A stretch of DNA of 24,891 bases. Origin: Acidobacteria bacterium AH-259-G07 (GTDB taxonomy: Bacteria > Acidobacteriota > UBA6911 > RPQK01 > JADFOI01). Positions 14,247 to 21,582 of this stretch are shown here, one piece after another; position 1 is the first letter of the stretch; every line of letters starts with the position of its first letter. The position numbers and the translations under genes were made by a program. Where the stretch lies: positions 1-24,891 of the forward strand of contig JALLON010000007.1 of the NCBI GenBank assembly GCA_027717925.1, in the 5' to 3' direction. The notes below the pieces were generated by a model. It saw nothing but the letters and a program-made list of their open reading frames with translations, did no database searches and was not told the origin of the DNA.

Positions 14247-16577
14247 TCAAAGAGGGAAAAAGAGGGGAACTAGAATCGCCAATAGGATGAGTAGAATGAC
14301 CGTGAGAGGTGTTCCGACCCGTAAATAGTCGACGGCGCGATACCCGCCGGCCCCCATCACGAGAAGGTTGGCCTTGTGACTAAAGGGGGTCATGAAAGCC
14401 GCCGAGGCTGCAAGGCTCACCCCCATCATGATCGGGTAAGGACTGAGGCTAAGTTGCTCGGCGACCTGGATCACAACCGGGGTGAGCAAAACCACGGTCG
14501 GCGCACCGTCAAGACCCTGGCTGAGCAGGCTCGAGAGGGTAATCAGGGCAGCCAGAACAACATGGGGTCCGAGTGGTCCGGCCAGATCGGTAACGGTCGT
14601 GGCCAGAAGCAAGGCCGCACCGGTCCTCTCCATCGCGAATCCCACCGGAAGTATGGCGGCCACCAGGAAAATGGCTCGCCATTCGATTGCGCGATAGGCT
14701 TCCTCCATCGTCAGTGCCCCTGCTAAAAGGACCAGTGTGGCCGCTGAAAAAGCAGCGACGTGGATTGGCTGGAAACCGGTCACAACCAGTCCAATCATCA
14801 GCAGGAGCCCACCCAAAGCAAAAGGTGCCTTGTTGATTCTCCGGGGCGCCTGGGCCGTGTGGGATAGAACCACGAAATCGGGCTCGGCAGCGAGTTGACG
14901 AATCCTTTCCCGCGAACCTTGAAGCAGGAGTGCGTCGCCGAAGCGAAGGGCTAGAGTGGCCAGGTTGGTACGGATCGGACTTCCTTCCCGCCAAATGGCC
15001 AGGACCTGTAGGCCGTAACGCTCCCGAAAGGTAAGCTGCTGCAAAGTTCGCCCTGCCACTGCGGAGCGCGGTGCCACCGCGGCTTCTACTACCCCCACAT
15101 CATCAGATTCAAGCGTCGGCTCACCCACTTCGGAATCGACTTGCACGTCGCCCAGCTCCAAAAGGCTGAGGATCCGCGACGGCTCACCCGCGACAAGGAG
15201 ACGGTCTCCCAGGCGGATAATTTCGTCCGGCGAAACAGCCAGACGTGTTTCTCCCTCGCGAATGATCCCTCCCACGGTGAGGCCCACCAGTTCACCAATC
15301 CGGCTGGAGCCCAACGTAGATCCCTCAAGAGGCGAGCCTTCGGGAATACGGATCAAGAAGAGATATTCCTGAAGCTGTTGGACCGCAGACAGCCCCACTT
15401 CGCGTACCACGAAGTCGGGATGGGAAGCGATCTCCTCCAGTTGAGGTCGGGTGCCGAGCGCCAGAATCTCATCCCCTTCTCGAAGGATCTCCTGAGCCAG
15501 CTGATCTCGCAAGATTTCGCCGTCGCGCTGAATACCGACGACAACCACACCAAATCGCTCCCGGAAGTGCAATTCCCGCAAGCTCCTTCCTAGAAGTGGA
15601 GATTCACTGGCCAGGCCGGCCCGAATCCCACTCACTCCTCTTGTAGGCCTGGGAAGTTCGCCGGCACTGGTCTTTTGCACCTCTACACCCTGGACCCGGA
15701 AAAGCTCCTTCAAGTCTGACAGTCGGCCCTCCACAAGGAGGACATCTCCGCTCTTAAGAACTGAATCTGCCCCTGGGGCCAAATGCCGTCGTCCGCCGCG
15801 CAGTATAGCAACCACCTGAACACCCAGGGCCGTTCCCAACCGAGTCTCACCTAGGGTGAGACCGTGAAGGCGCGAGTCTTCCGGGATGCGAATGGAAAAG
15901 AGTTGTTCATGGAGCTGGTAAACTTGCGCCAGATCCCGTGTCTCGGTTGAGGCCAGATGGATTTCCCGGGCAGGAAGCAGTCTCCGTCCGACAGTGCTCA
16001 TGAAGACAATACCGGTGAGCAGGAGAACGGCACCTAAAGGCGTAAAATCGAAAAGGCTGAAAGGTTCCAGACCGCGTTCCCGAAGCATCGATACGGCGAT
16101 AATGTTGGGAGGCGTTCCAACGGAAGTGGTCGTACCTCCCAGGATCGCTCCGAAGCACAGGGGCATGAAAAGACGAGAGGGGGAAAGTCGAGACCGGCGC
16201 GCTATACTGGCAACGGCCGGCATGAGCACCGCTGTCGCAGCAATATTGTTCATGAAAGCAGAGAGTACGCCGGCAACCAACATAACCGTCACGATCAAAG
16301 GGACTTCACGACTGCCCACCAGAGCATGGATCCGCCCGCCAATCAGGTCGGCAAGACCGGTGTGAAGAAGTGCCCCGCTTACGATGAAGATGGAAAGCAT
16401 GGTGATCACGGCCGACGAAGCAAATCCCGTGAATGCCTCTTCCGCTGTGAGGTAACCGGTGAGAATGAGGATAACCAGACCCAGGAAAGCGGTGAGATCG
16501 ACAGGAAGTTTCTCGGTCAAAAACAGATAGACCATTCCTATCAACAAGAAGAAGAGAAATCCGATTTCGAGAGTCAT
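14247..16577 (-). CDS. SLC13/DASS-type anion transporter with four TrkA-C (RCK) domains
   Basis: A 776-residue inner-membrane transporter split into two helix bundles. Residues 1-205 carry the first substrate/Na+ hairpin (AFMNNIAATAVLMP near 107-120 and GTPPN near 154). Residues 583-776 form the second bundle. Between them are four TrkA-C regulatory domains at about 225-295, 318-385, 404-475 and 495-570. Domains 1 and 3 resemble each other (LFSIRIPE / LFLIRIPE), as do 2 and 4 (HFRERFG / TFRERYG; both followed by PDFVV), showing that a two-domain module was duplicated. Family substrates include sulfate, dicarboxylates and other anions; the substrate here is unknown. In the second bundle the sister protein's SNNAT is SQGLDGAP. 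It follows its two-domain paralogue by 29 bases. Confidence 0.9.
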   Translation of the reverse strand: MTLEIGFLFFLLIGMVYLFLTEKLPVDLTAFLGLVILILTGYLTAEEAFTGFASSAVITMLSIFIVSGALLHTGLADLIGGRIHALVGSREVPLIVTVMLVAGVLSAFMNNIAATAVLMPAVASIARRSRLSPSRLFMPLCFGAILGGTTTSVGTPPNIIAVSMLRERGLEPFSLFDFTPLGAVLLLTGIVFMSTVGRRLLPAREIHLASTETRDLAQVYQLHEQLFSIRIPEDSRLHGLTLGETRLGTALGVQVVAILRGGRRHLAPGADSVLKSGDVLLVEGRLSDLKELFRVQGVEVQKTSAGELPRPTRGVSGIRAGLASESPLLGRSLRELHFRERFGVVVVGIQRDGEILRDQLAQEILREGDEILALGTRPQLEEIASHPDFVVREVGLSAVQQLQEYLFLIRIPEGSPLEGSTLGSSRIGELVGLTVGGIIREGETRLAVSPDEIIRLGDRLLVAGEPSRILSLLELGDVQVDSEVGEPTLESDDVGVVEAAVAPRSAVAGRTLQQLTFRERYGLQVLAIWREGSPIRTNLATLALRFGDALLLQGSRERIRQLAAEPDFVVLSHTAQAPRRINKAPFALGGLLLMIGLVVTGFQPIHVAAFSAATLVLLAGALTMEEAYRAIEWRAIFLVAAILPVGFAMERTGAALLLATTVTDLAGPLGPHVVLAALITLSSLLSQGLDGAPTVVLLTPVVIQVAEQLSLSPYPIMMGVSLAASAAFMTPFSHKANLLVMGAGGYRAVDYLRVGTPLTVILLILLAILVPLFFPL

Positions 16578-16606
16578 GGTGGGGGGATTCTATAGGAAAA
16601 GGGGTT

Positions 16607-18382
16607 TTAGAGTGGCCAAAAGAGTGGAATAAAAATGGAGGCCAGGATCCAAAACAACAGATTCAAAGGGCCGCCCACCTTCAGGAAATCGGCGAATTTG
16701 TATCCTCCCGGGCCGAAGATGAAGAGGTTTGTTTGGTAACCGACAGGGGTCATAAAGCTGGCGGAAGCCGCAAACATAACGGCCATCACGAACGGCTTTG
16801 GATCCACTTGCAGCTGGTAAGCCGTGGAGAGTGCAATGGGAACCATCAGTACAGCGGTAGCATTGTTGGACATGGCCGATGTAAGAAGCGAAGTGAACAG
16901 ATAGATTCCACTGAGAACGGCAATGGGTCCCCATCTATCCAGCTGTTCTACCAACTCACCGGCAATCAGCTTCGCTAATCCGGTGTTTTCCATTGCCGTG
17001 CCCAGAGGAATCAAGCAGGCCAGCATCACGATTGTCTGCCAAGAGAGGTGGCTATAAAGATCCCGCAGCCGCAGGCAACCAGTTAGTATCATGAACCCTG
17101 TACCTATGACCGCAGCTTCCACGATGGACACAATATCAAGTGCAGCAAACACAACGACTCCCAGAAAAGCACCCACGGCATAATAAACTTTGTCCTTGCG
17201 CAAAAAACTGACACGCACTTCTTCCAGGACCAAGAAGTCAGGGGACTGCCGAAGCACCTCCAGTTGCTCCCGGTTAGTCAGGATCAGGAGGGAGTCTCCA
17301 TACTCTAGGCTGATTTTCCCGATTTTTTCCCGAATGGTGCGCCCGTGACTGCGAATGGCCAGTGCGTTGGCATTGAAAGTTCGGCGAAAATTGACCTCCT
17401 TCAAGGTGCTTTCAACCAAGTGAGAAGTCGGCGAAATAAACGCCTCCACCAGTACGATGTTTTCGTCTTCCAAATCCTGGTCTCCGACTGTCAAAGCCTT
17501 GAGTATAAAACCCTCGGTGTCCTGGATTTTCATGAGGGTGTGTGGATCGCCTTGAACCAACAGGATGTCACGGCCCTCCAGCCTGGCCTCCACGCTTGTG
17601 GGCAGCAGTCTCGTTGTGCCTCTCAGAATCTCGATCACCTCCAAGTCGTATTTTTCCCGAAATTTGGTTTCGACAATGGATTTCCCTATTAAGGGGGAGT
17701 TGTCTTGGAGAATCAGTTCAGTCACGAAATGGCGCAAGCGATATTCCTCGGTGAGGCTATCCCCGGTTCGTCGCGACGGAACCAGCCGATGGCCGATGAA
17801 AAGCAGATATACAGTTCCTACTGCAAAAAAGATCAGCCCTGCGTGGGCAAACTCGAACATGCCAATTTTCCAATCCAAGTGCTCCAGGGCCAGGGAGTAA
17901 ACAAGCAAGTTGGTCGAAGTTCCAATCAAAGTGCAGGTCCCGGCAAAAATGGCGGCAAAAGACATGGGCATCAAAAGTTTGCTGACATCCAGACGCTGTT
18001 CTCGCGCAACTGCTATGGTGAGGGGGAGAAAGAGGGCGACGGCTGCGGTGTTATTGATGAATGCTGATAGTATACCGACCGCTATGATGATGGAGACGAG
18101 GATTTTGTGCTCGCTCTCTCCCGCCAGGTCCACGATTTTGTTAGCGACATAGTTCAATCCTCCGGTGCTTTGAATGCCATAACTCAGCGCCAGCATACAG
18201 GCGACTGTCACAGTGGCCGGATTACCGAAGCCCGCTATGGCTTGCTCTGGGGAAATCAGGCGAACAGCCACCAGGACGCTCAGGATCAGGACGCTTACTT
18301 TATCCACCGGAAAGACATCGACTGCAAACAAAACCACTGCACCAAGGACGATCACGCTAAGCAGGAACATTTCAATTGTCAT
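16607..18382 (-). CDS. SLC13/DASS-type anion transporter with two TrkA-C domains
   Basis: A 591-residue inner-membrane transporter. The N-terminal bundle has AFINNTAAVALFLP and AGTCTLIGTSTN, and the C-terminal bundle has TSAMSNNATAVLMVP and TPVGYQTN, so both sodium/substrate hairpins look intact. Two TrkA-C domains lie between, at about 220-295 and 310-385. They probably bind a ligand that gates transport. It lies 7 bases after the stop of the phosphatase gene and 29 bases before the four-domain paralogue, so all three are one operon. Sulfate or a dicarboxylate is the usual substrate class; I cannot choose between them. Confidence 0.9.
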   Translation of the reverse strand: MTIEMFLLSVIVLGAVVLFAVDVFPVDKVSVLILSVLVAVRLISPEQAIAGFGNPATVTVACMLALSYGIQSTGGLNYVANKIVDLAGESEHKILVSIIIAVGILSAFINNTAAVALFLPLTIAVAREQRLDVSKLLMPMSFAAIFAGTCTLIGTSTNLLVYSLALEHLDWKIGMFEFAHAGLIFFAVGTVYLLFIGHRLVPSRRTGDSLTEEYRLRHFVTELILQDNSPLIGKSIVETKFREKYDLEVIEILRGTTRLLPTSVEARLEGRDILLVQGDPHTLMKIQDTEGFILKALTVGDQDLEDENIVLVEAFISPTSHLVESTLKEVNFRRTFNANALAIRSHGRTIREKIGKISLEYGDSLLILTNREQLEVLRQSPDFLVLEEVRVSFLRKDKVYYAVGAFLGVVVFAALDIVSIVEAAVIGTGFMILTGCLRLRDLYSHLSWQTIVMLACLIPLGTAMENTGLAKLIAGELVEQLDRWGPIAVLSGIYLFTSLLTSAMSNNATAVLMVPIALSTAYQLQVDPKPFVMAVMFAASASFMTPVGYQTNLFIFGPGGYKFADFLKVGGPLNLLFWILASIFIPLFWPL

Positions 18383-18389
18383 TTCAGTT

Positions 18390-19229
18390 TTAACTTCCCC
18401 CGCTCAGGTTCCCGTTATCAATCTTCGGTAGCAGCGAAAGAACGGCATCGTTCCAGCCCGTGGGTCCAGCGGCAGGTGCCTTTCGAGCTCCGGGAAGTTC
18501 ATGGGTCAAGGGTGCCGAGCTGTACGGGTTTGGGATGATAACGGGGATCTGCACCTCTTGCAGCATGCTCAGGTCATTGTGACTATCCCCAAAGCCGATC
18601 GCCTGGACTGCTTCTCCACAATTTGTTTGATAGAGCTCAAGCAGCTGATGCACCGCTCGTCCCTTGTCGTTGTCTCCGCTCAGATGAAAGAATCTCCCTC
18701 CCCTGCTTAATCGCAGACCGCGCCGCTGCGCCTCTTTCTCAATCTGCGTTGCACTGCAATTGGAGCTCAAGAGGCGAAAAGGAAGGTCAAACTCTCGTCG
18801 CAACGCGTCCTGTGCTTGATCCAAGGAGAGTCCGGACACGTCGGCCAGCTGCTCGCGACTCATGCTATGGAAGCTCTCAACCTCCAAACTGTACTTCTCA
18901 GTGATTTCCTCAAGAGCCTGTTGGAGATCCGGATAAGCTCGTCCCAGAGAGATGAGTAGGAAATCATTCTTGTTCTTGGCTTCGAGGGGAATAGTTGAAA
19001 AGTAGTTCTTGGGAATATAAATTCCGCCCCCATTTTCTATTATGAAAGGGTCCCTGTTCTGGATTTCCAGTCGAAATGGGATCATTTCCGCAGCTGTTTT
19101 GCTGCTGCACAAAACGAGGGGAATATTTCTCTCCTTCAACTCTGCTAGAGCTGGGCAGGCTGGAGAATAATCGTAGGTTTCCTGATCCAGCAGTGTCCCA
19201 TCTAGATCGCTAATAATGACATAAAACAT
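18390..19229 (-). CDS. Mannosyl-3-phosphoglycerate phosphatase-like HAD enzyme
   Basis: A 279-residue HAD-IIB hydrolase of the MPGP/YedP family, which removes the phosphate from mannosyl- (or glucosyl-) 3-phosphoglycerate to give the compatible solute. The nucleophile and acid are Asp8 and Asp10 in SDLDGTLLD. Motif II is LCSSKTAAEM, the substrate region includes FIIENGGGIYIP, and motif IV is GFGDSHNDLSML. I chose the ATG at 19229 with GATGAGG 5 bases before it; the TTG at 19232 is too close to that site. No synthase gene is in the window, so the true substrate could be another sugar phosphate. It is the first gene of an operon with two anion transporters and is divergent from the gene at 19293. 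Confidence 0.83.
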   Translation of the reverse strand: MFYVIISDLDGTLLDQETYDYSPACPALAELKERNIPLVLCSSKTAAEMIPFRLEIQNRDPFIIENGGGIYIPKNYFSTIPLEAKNKNDFLLISLGRAYPDLQQALEEITEKYSLEVESFHSMSREQLADVSGLSLDQAQDALRREFDLPFRLLSSNCSATQIEKEAQRRGLRLSRGGRFFHLSGDNDKGRAVHQLLELYQTNCGEAVQAIGFGDSHNDLSMLQEVQIPVIIPNPYSSAPLTHELPGARKAPAAGPTGWNDAVLSLLPKIDNGNLSGGS

Positions 19230-19246
19230 CAAACCTCATCCTACTA

Positions 19247-19262
19247 CCAATTTCAAAATTGG
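19247..19262. promoter_or_regulatory. 16-bp palindrome in the divergent promoter region
   Basis: CCAATTT-CA-AAATTGG is a perfect 7+7 inverted repeat in the 63-base gap between two divergent genes. Its right half falls where the -35 box of the plus-strand gene would be (16 bases before TACAAT), which fits an operator for a dimeric regulator. No regulator gene is adjacent. Confidence 0.4.
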
Positions 19263-19278
19263 CGCGAGAAATTCTTGA

Positions 19279-19284
19279 TACAAT
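19279..19284 (+). promoter_or_regulatory. Candidate -10 box of the 19293 gene
   Basis: TACAAT matches the consensus at five of six positions and ends 8 bases before the ATG. Transcription would start almost at the start codon, giving a leaderless mRNA. Confidence 0.4.
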
Positions 19285-19292
19285 GATTTCAG

Positions 19293-19754
19293 ATGGGAGG
19301 CGAGGAAAAATCGCTCCGCGCGCTCACGCGTGAGTTCTTAGGATATCATCCGGACTATGCCTTCTGCAGGACCCTTGCTTTCAACATCAAAAACAACGTA
19401 ACCACCTATCAGAATGCCCTTGAAATTCTGGCCAAGAGGGCACGGGCCGCTAAGGAAAACCGGGGACATATTGAGGAGAAACTGGATCGACGCAGTGTAA
19501 TAATCAACGGGAAGCTAGTTCGGATCAAAGATCTTTCACTCAAAGAAATCATGAATCAGGAGGAGGACAAGGTGTTGAAAGAGATTCTCGATTTCTACTT
19601 CAAACACGCGTATGCTCACGGCCGGACAAAGAAAAGCCGCCTTTTGCCCCGCTGGTTTCGGACATTCTTTCTTAGCACCTTAATCGGTCACGCCAGACGT
19701 CGTGGGGTGGATCTTGACTATGATGCGTATTTTGAAATGCTTACGTTGCTCTAA
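19293..19754 (+). CDS. Protein of unknown function (153 aa)
   Basis: A soluble, strongly charged, mostly helical protein. I do not recognise the family. The first 50 residues contain LGYHPDYAFCRTLAFNIKNN, and the middle part has a short IINGKLVRIKDLSLKE stretch. The C-terminus has an Arg/Lys-rich patch (HGRTKKSRLLPRWFR) followed by LIGHARRRGVDLDYDAYFEM. No Cys/His metal cluster, signal peptide or membrane helix is visible. There is no Shine-Dalgarno sequence; a TACAAT box ends 8 bases before the ATG. The next gene's ATG follows the TAA directly with no spacer, so the two are almost certainly translated in succession. Confidence 0.68.
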   Translation: MGGEEKSLRALTREFLGYHPDYAFCRTLAFNIKNNVTTYQNALEILAKRARAAKENRGHIEEKLDRRSVIINGKLVRIKDLSLKEIMNQEEDKVLKEILDFYFKHAYAHGRTKKSRLLPRWFRTFFLSTLIGHARRRGVDLDYDAYFEMLTLL

Positions 19755-20075
19755 ATGAGAAAGTCGGCAATCATTACCATCTCACTCCTGATCCTAATCT
19801 TCGCAGGTTCCCTGTTGCTGCTGCGGTTCTATAAATTGGACCTGATTCACACTGTTGTGGTCAATACAGTGGTTCAGAAGGCTCCGAGGGGCTATCCTGA
19901 GGGGAAAATACGGAGGACTTTCGATGCTGCTCGGGCAAGGGCGAAACGTGAAGATCGAGAGCAGGACCACTCGGAGAAGTTGCTAAGTCTCTCGCAGCGG
20001 CTGGAAAAGATCCAGCAGCTCAGCCATGAGGAGTTACAGGAGTTGCTCGAAGCACTCGAGGGGCCGTGTCTTTAA
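19755..20075 (+). CDS. Small single-pass membrane protein with coiled coil, unknown function
   Basis: A 106-residue protein with one N-terminal hydrophobic helix (residues 5-24, IITISLLILIFAGSLLLL) without a cleavage-like site, so it is probably membrane-anchored. A basic stretch follows (RGYPEGKIRRTF). The C-terminal half is a predicted coiled coil (REQDHSEKLLSLSQRLEKIQ, then LSHEELQELLEALEG). I do not recognise a family. Its ATG directly abuts the stop of the 153-residue gene, and a GC-rich hairpin lies just after its stop, so this pair forms a small operon. It may anchor a soluble partner at the membrane; that is inference. Confidence 0.66.
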   Translation: MRKSAIITISLLILIFAGSLLLLRFYKLDLIHTVVVNTVVQKAPRGYPEGKIRRTFDAARARAKREDREQDHSEKLLSLSQRLEKIQQLSHEELQELLEALEGPCL

Positions 20076-20077
20076 AA

Positions 20078-20100
20078 TTGGGGGGACCCCTTCCCCCCCA
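20078..20100 (+). terminator. G/C hairpin after the two-gene unit
   Basis: TTGGGGGG / CCCCCCAA is a perfect 8-bp stem with a 7-base loop, two bases after the TAA. A CCCCTTTT run follows further on. It is a plausible terminator, though without an immediate U-tract. Confidence 0.5.
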
Positions 20101-20146
20101 ACGGCCCCTTTTCCGGTCCCTCAGGTGGCTATGCTAACATGGATTC

Positions 20147-21193
20147 GTGTACTGCCCCCGCTGTCGAATCGAATTTCCCGGGAATCGCTGTTCACATTGT
20201 GGGACTGAGGTCGGAGCTCTGGGGGAAAACTCCCGCGAGGAACCAATCACTAGATCCTCTCAAGAATCCATTCGCTTCAGCTTTGCCTCCCAGCCTTCTG
20301 TGAGCCACGAATCGGAAACGCCGGATTGGCGTTTGGAACTGAAGCGTAAGCTGAGCGAACATACGGAGAAGAAACAAGGTCAAGCTCGAGCTCGGAGAAG
20401 TGAATCGCGCAAGCAGGATGTATCTGACCAAAGGGTTGCTCACAGTACGAGCGAACGTCCTCTTTTTGACTACAAGTTGATCGAGGTAGCTCGCAAAGAG
20501 CCAAGGCGAAAGGTTGTGACCTCTGCGGCGAAAGGCAGCGTACCGCGACGGGTGGCGGAGAAGCCGGTAGTTCGAACACCTATGAGCTCTGGCAGAGCCT
20601 CTCAATCTCAAGCTCCAAAACAGGGAGCGCTAACGCTGCACATGCCCGCACCAAAAGCTGCAAGTCTCTCTGTTTCGAAGGCTGAGGACACTTCTCCCGA
20701 AGAGATTAAGATCTCCCATGAAATCATCTTGTCCCGCCTCTTAGCGGGAATCATTGATTTTTCTTTTCCCCTTTTAATTGCCTTTGTGTTTACTTTCTCA
20801 GCGTCGAAGATCTTGCACTTCGACTTCCTTTCAGCAAGTTCAATGCGCTTGAGCCTGGTGTTATCGCTCTGTTTTTTCTTCCTTAATTCTTTCTTTTTTC
20901 TGGTCTTGAACGGGCAGACCCCAGGAATGTATTTGACCGATTTACGGCTGGTGGGGGAAGAGTCAGAGAACGTTTCACTTCAGTCTGTCTTGCTCCGAAT
21001 CTGTCTATTTCTTCCCGCCGTTGCAACGGTGGTGGGACTGCTTTGGGGGGTGTTTGATCCTTGGTGCAGGTGCCTACATGACCGACTTTCTAAGACACGC
21101 ATTGTTCCCCTTAACTTTCAACTTCTTTCAAGAATTGATCGACCAGAACTTGTAAACGGGGGCGGCACCGGTATTCCACATCTGGATCCCTGA
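20147..21193 (+). CDS. Zinc-ribbon and RDD-domain membrane protein
   Basis: A 348-residue protein in three parts. An N-terminal zinc ribbon (CPRC at 3-6 and CSHC at 15-18) is followed by about 160 low-complexity, disordered residues rich in Ser, Arg, Lys and Pro. A C-terminal RDD domain begins at about residue 190 (LSRLLAGIIDFSFPLLIAF), with NGQTPGMYLTDLRLV and the family end FDPWCRCLHDRLSKTRIV. RDD proteins are small membrane proteins of mixed function, some proposed as ion antiporters. The GTG start has no Shine-Dalgarno sequence; TAACAT at 20135-20140 lies 6 bases before it. The last 27 codons run antisense into the end of the gene at 21111, an 83-base convergent overlap. Confidence 0.82.
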   Translation: MYCPRCRIEFPGNRCSHCGTEVGALGENSREEPITRSSQESIRFSFASQPSVSHESETPDWRLELKRKLSEHTEKKQGQARARRSESRKQDVSDQRVAHSTSERPLFDYKLIEVARKEPRRKVVTSAAKGSVPRRVAEKPVVRTPMSSGRASQSQAPKQGALTLHMPAPKAASLSVSKAEDTSPEEIKISHEIILSRLLAGIIDFSFPLLIAFVFTFSASKILHFDFLSASSMRLSLVLSLCFFFLNSFFFLVLNGQTPGMYLTDLRLVGEESENVSLQSVLLRICLFLPAVATVVGLLWGVFDPWCRCLHDRLSKTRIVPLNFQLLSRIDRPELVNGGGTGIPHLDP

Positions 21194-21554
21194 CAAAGGT
21201 GTGGACAATCTGGCACATCGCCCAAACGAGATCCTCTCGATTCGATGGCTCGAAAACGGCATCCCGCAGATCGGTAAGGCCTTTTTCGAAAGCCTCCTCC
21301 TGAAGGAAGCGCCCAAGGGGAAACCTTTCTAAAACCAGCCTGAGGATGCGCCCAAAGGAGGGATAGTCCTCTTCATAGACCAAGAGGGGCACAAGATATT
21401 CGTGGTAAAGTTCACGCTCGATAGGATTATGTCGGTCCAGAAGAGTCTCAAGTCCTGGTTTCGATTGCCAGGGTCTTCGCAACAAGACCTGAATCAATAC
21501 AAATAGCAGCGCGCCGGTAAAAGCGAGCAGCAAGTGGACGTAAGTGATTGACAT
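21111..21554 (-). CDS. Single-pass membrane protein of unknown function (147 aa)
   Basis: One N-terminal membrane helix (YVHLLLAFTGALLFVLIQVLL, residues 5-25) is followed by a cytoplasmic or periplasmic helical domain of about 115 residues (HNPIERELYHEYLVPLL ... LVWAMCQIVHTFVRDPD). No family is recognised. I chose the ATG at 21554. An upstream start at 21620 would put repeat-derived sequence in the protein and overlap the BNR gene. The gene lies 28 bases after the stop of the propeller gene and is probably the last gene of that operon. Its 3' end overlaps the RDD gene antisense by 83 bases. Confidence 0.68.
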   Translation of the reverse strand: MSITYVHLLLAFTGALLFVLIQVLLRRPWQSKPGLETLLDRHNPIERELYHEYLVPLLVYEEDYPSFGRILRLVLERFPLGRFLQEEAFEKGLTDLRDAVFEPSNREDLVWAMCQIVHTFVRDPDVEYRCRPRLQVLVDQFLKEVES

Positions 21555-21563
21555 TTCCGGTGT

Positions 21564-21578
21564 GGGGTCAGAGACCCC
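21564..21578. repeat. GGGGTC-AGA-GACCCC hairpin (GGGGTCAGAG motif copy 4)
   Basis: 6-bp stem with a 3-base loop in the 28-base gap between the propeller gene and the next gene. It shares its first ten bases with the REP-like element at 14133-14238. Confidence 0.55.
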
Positions 21579-21582
21579 TTTA

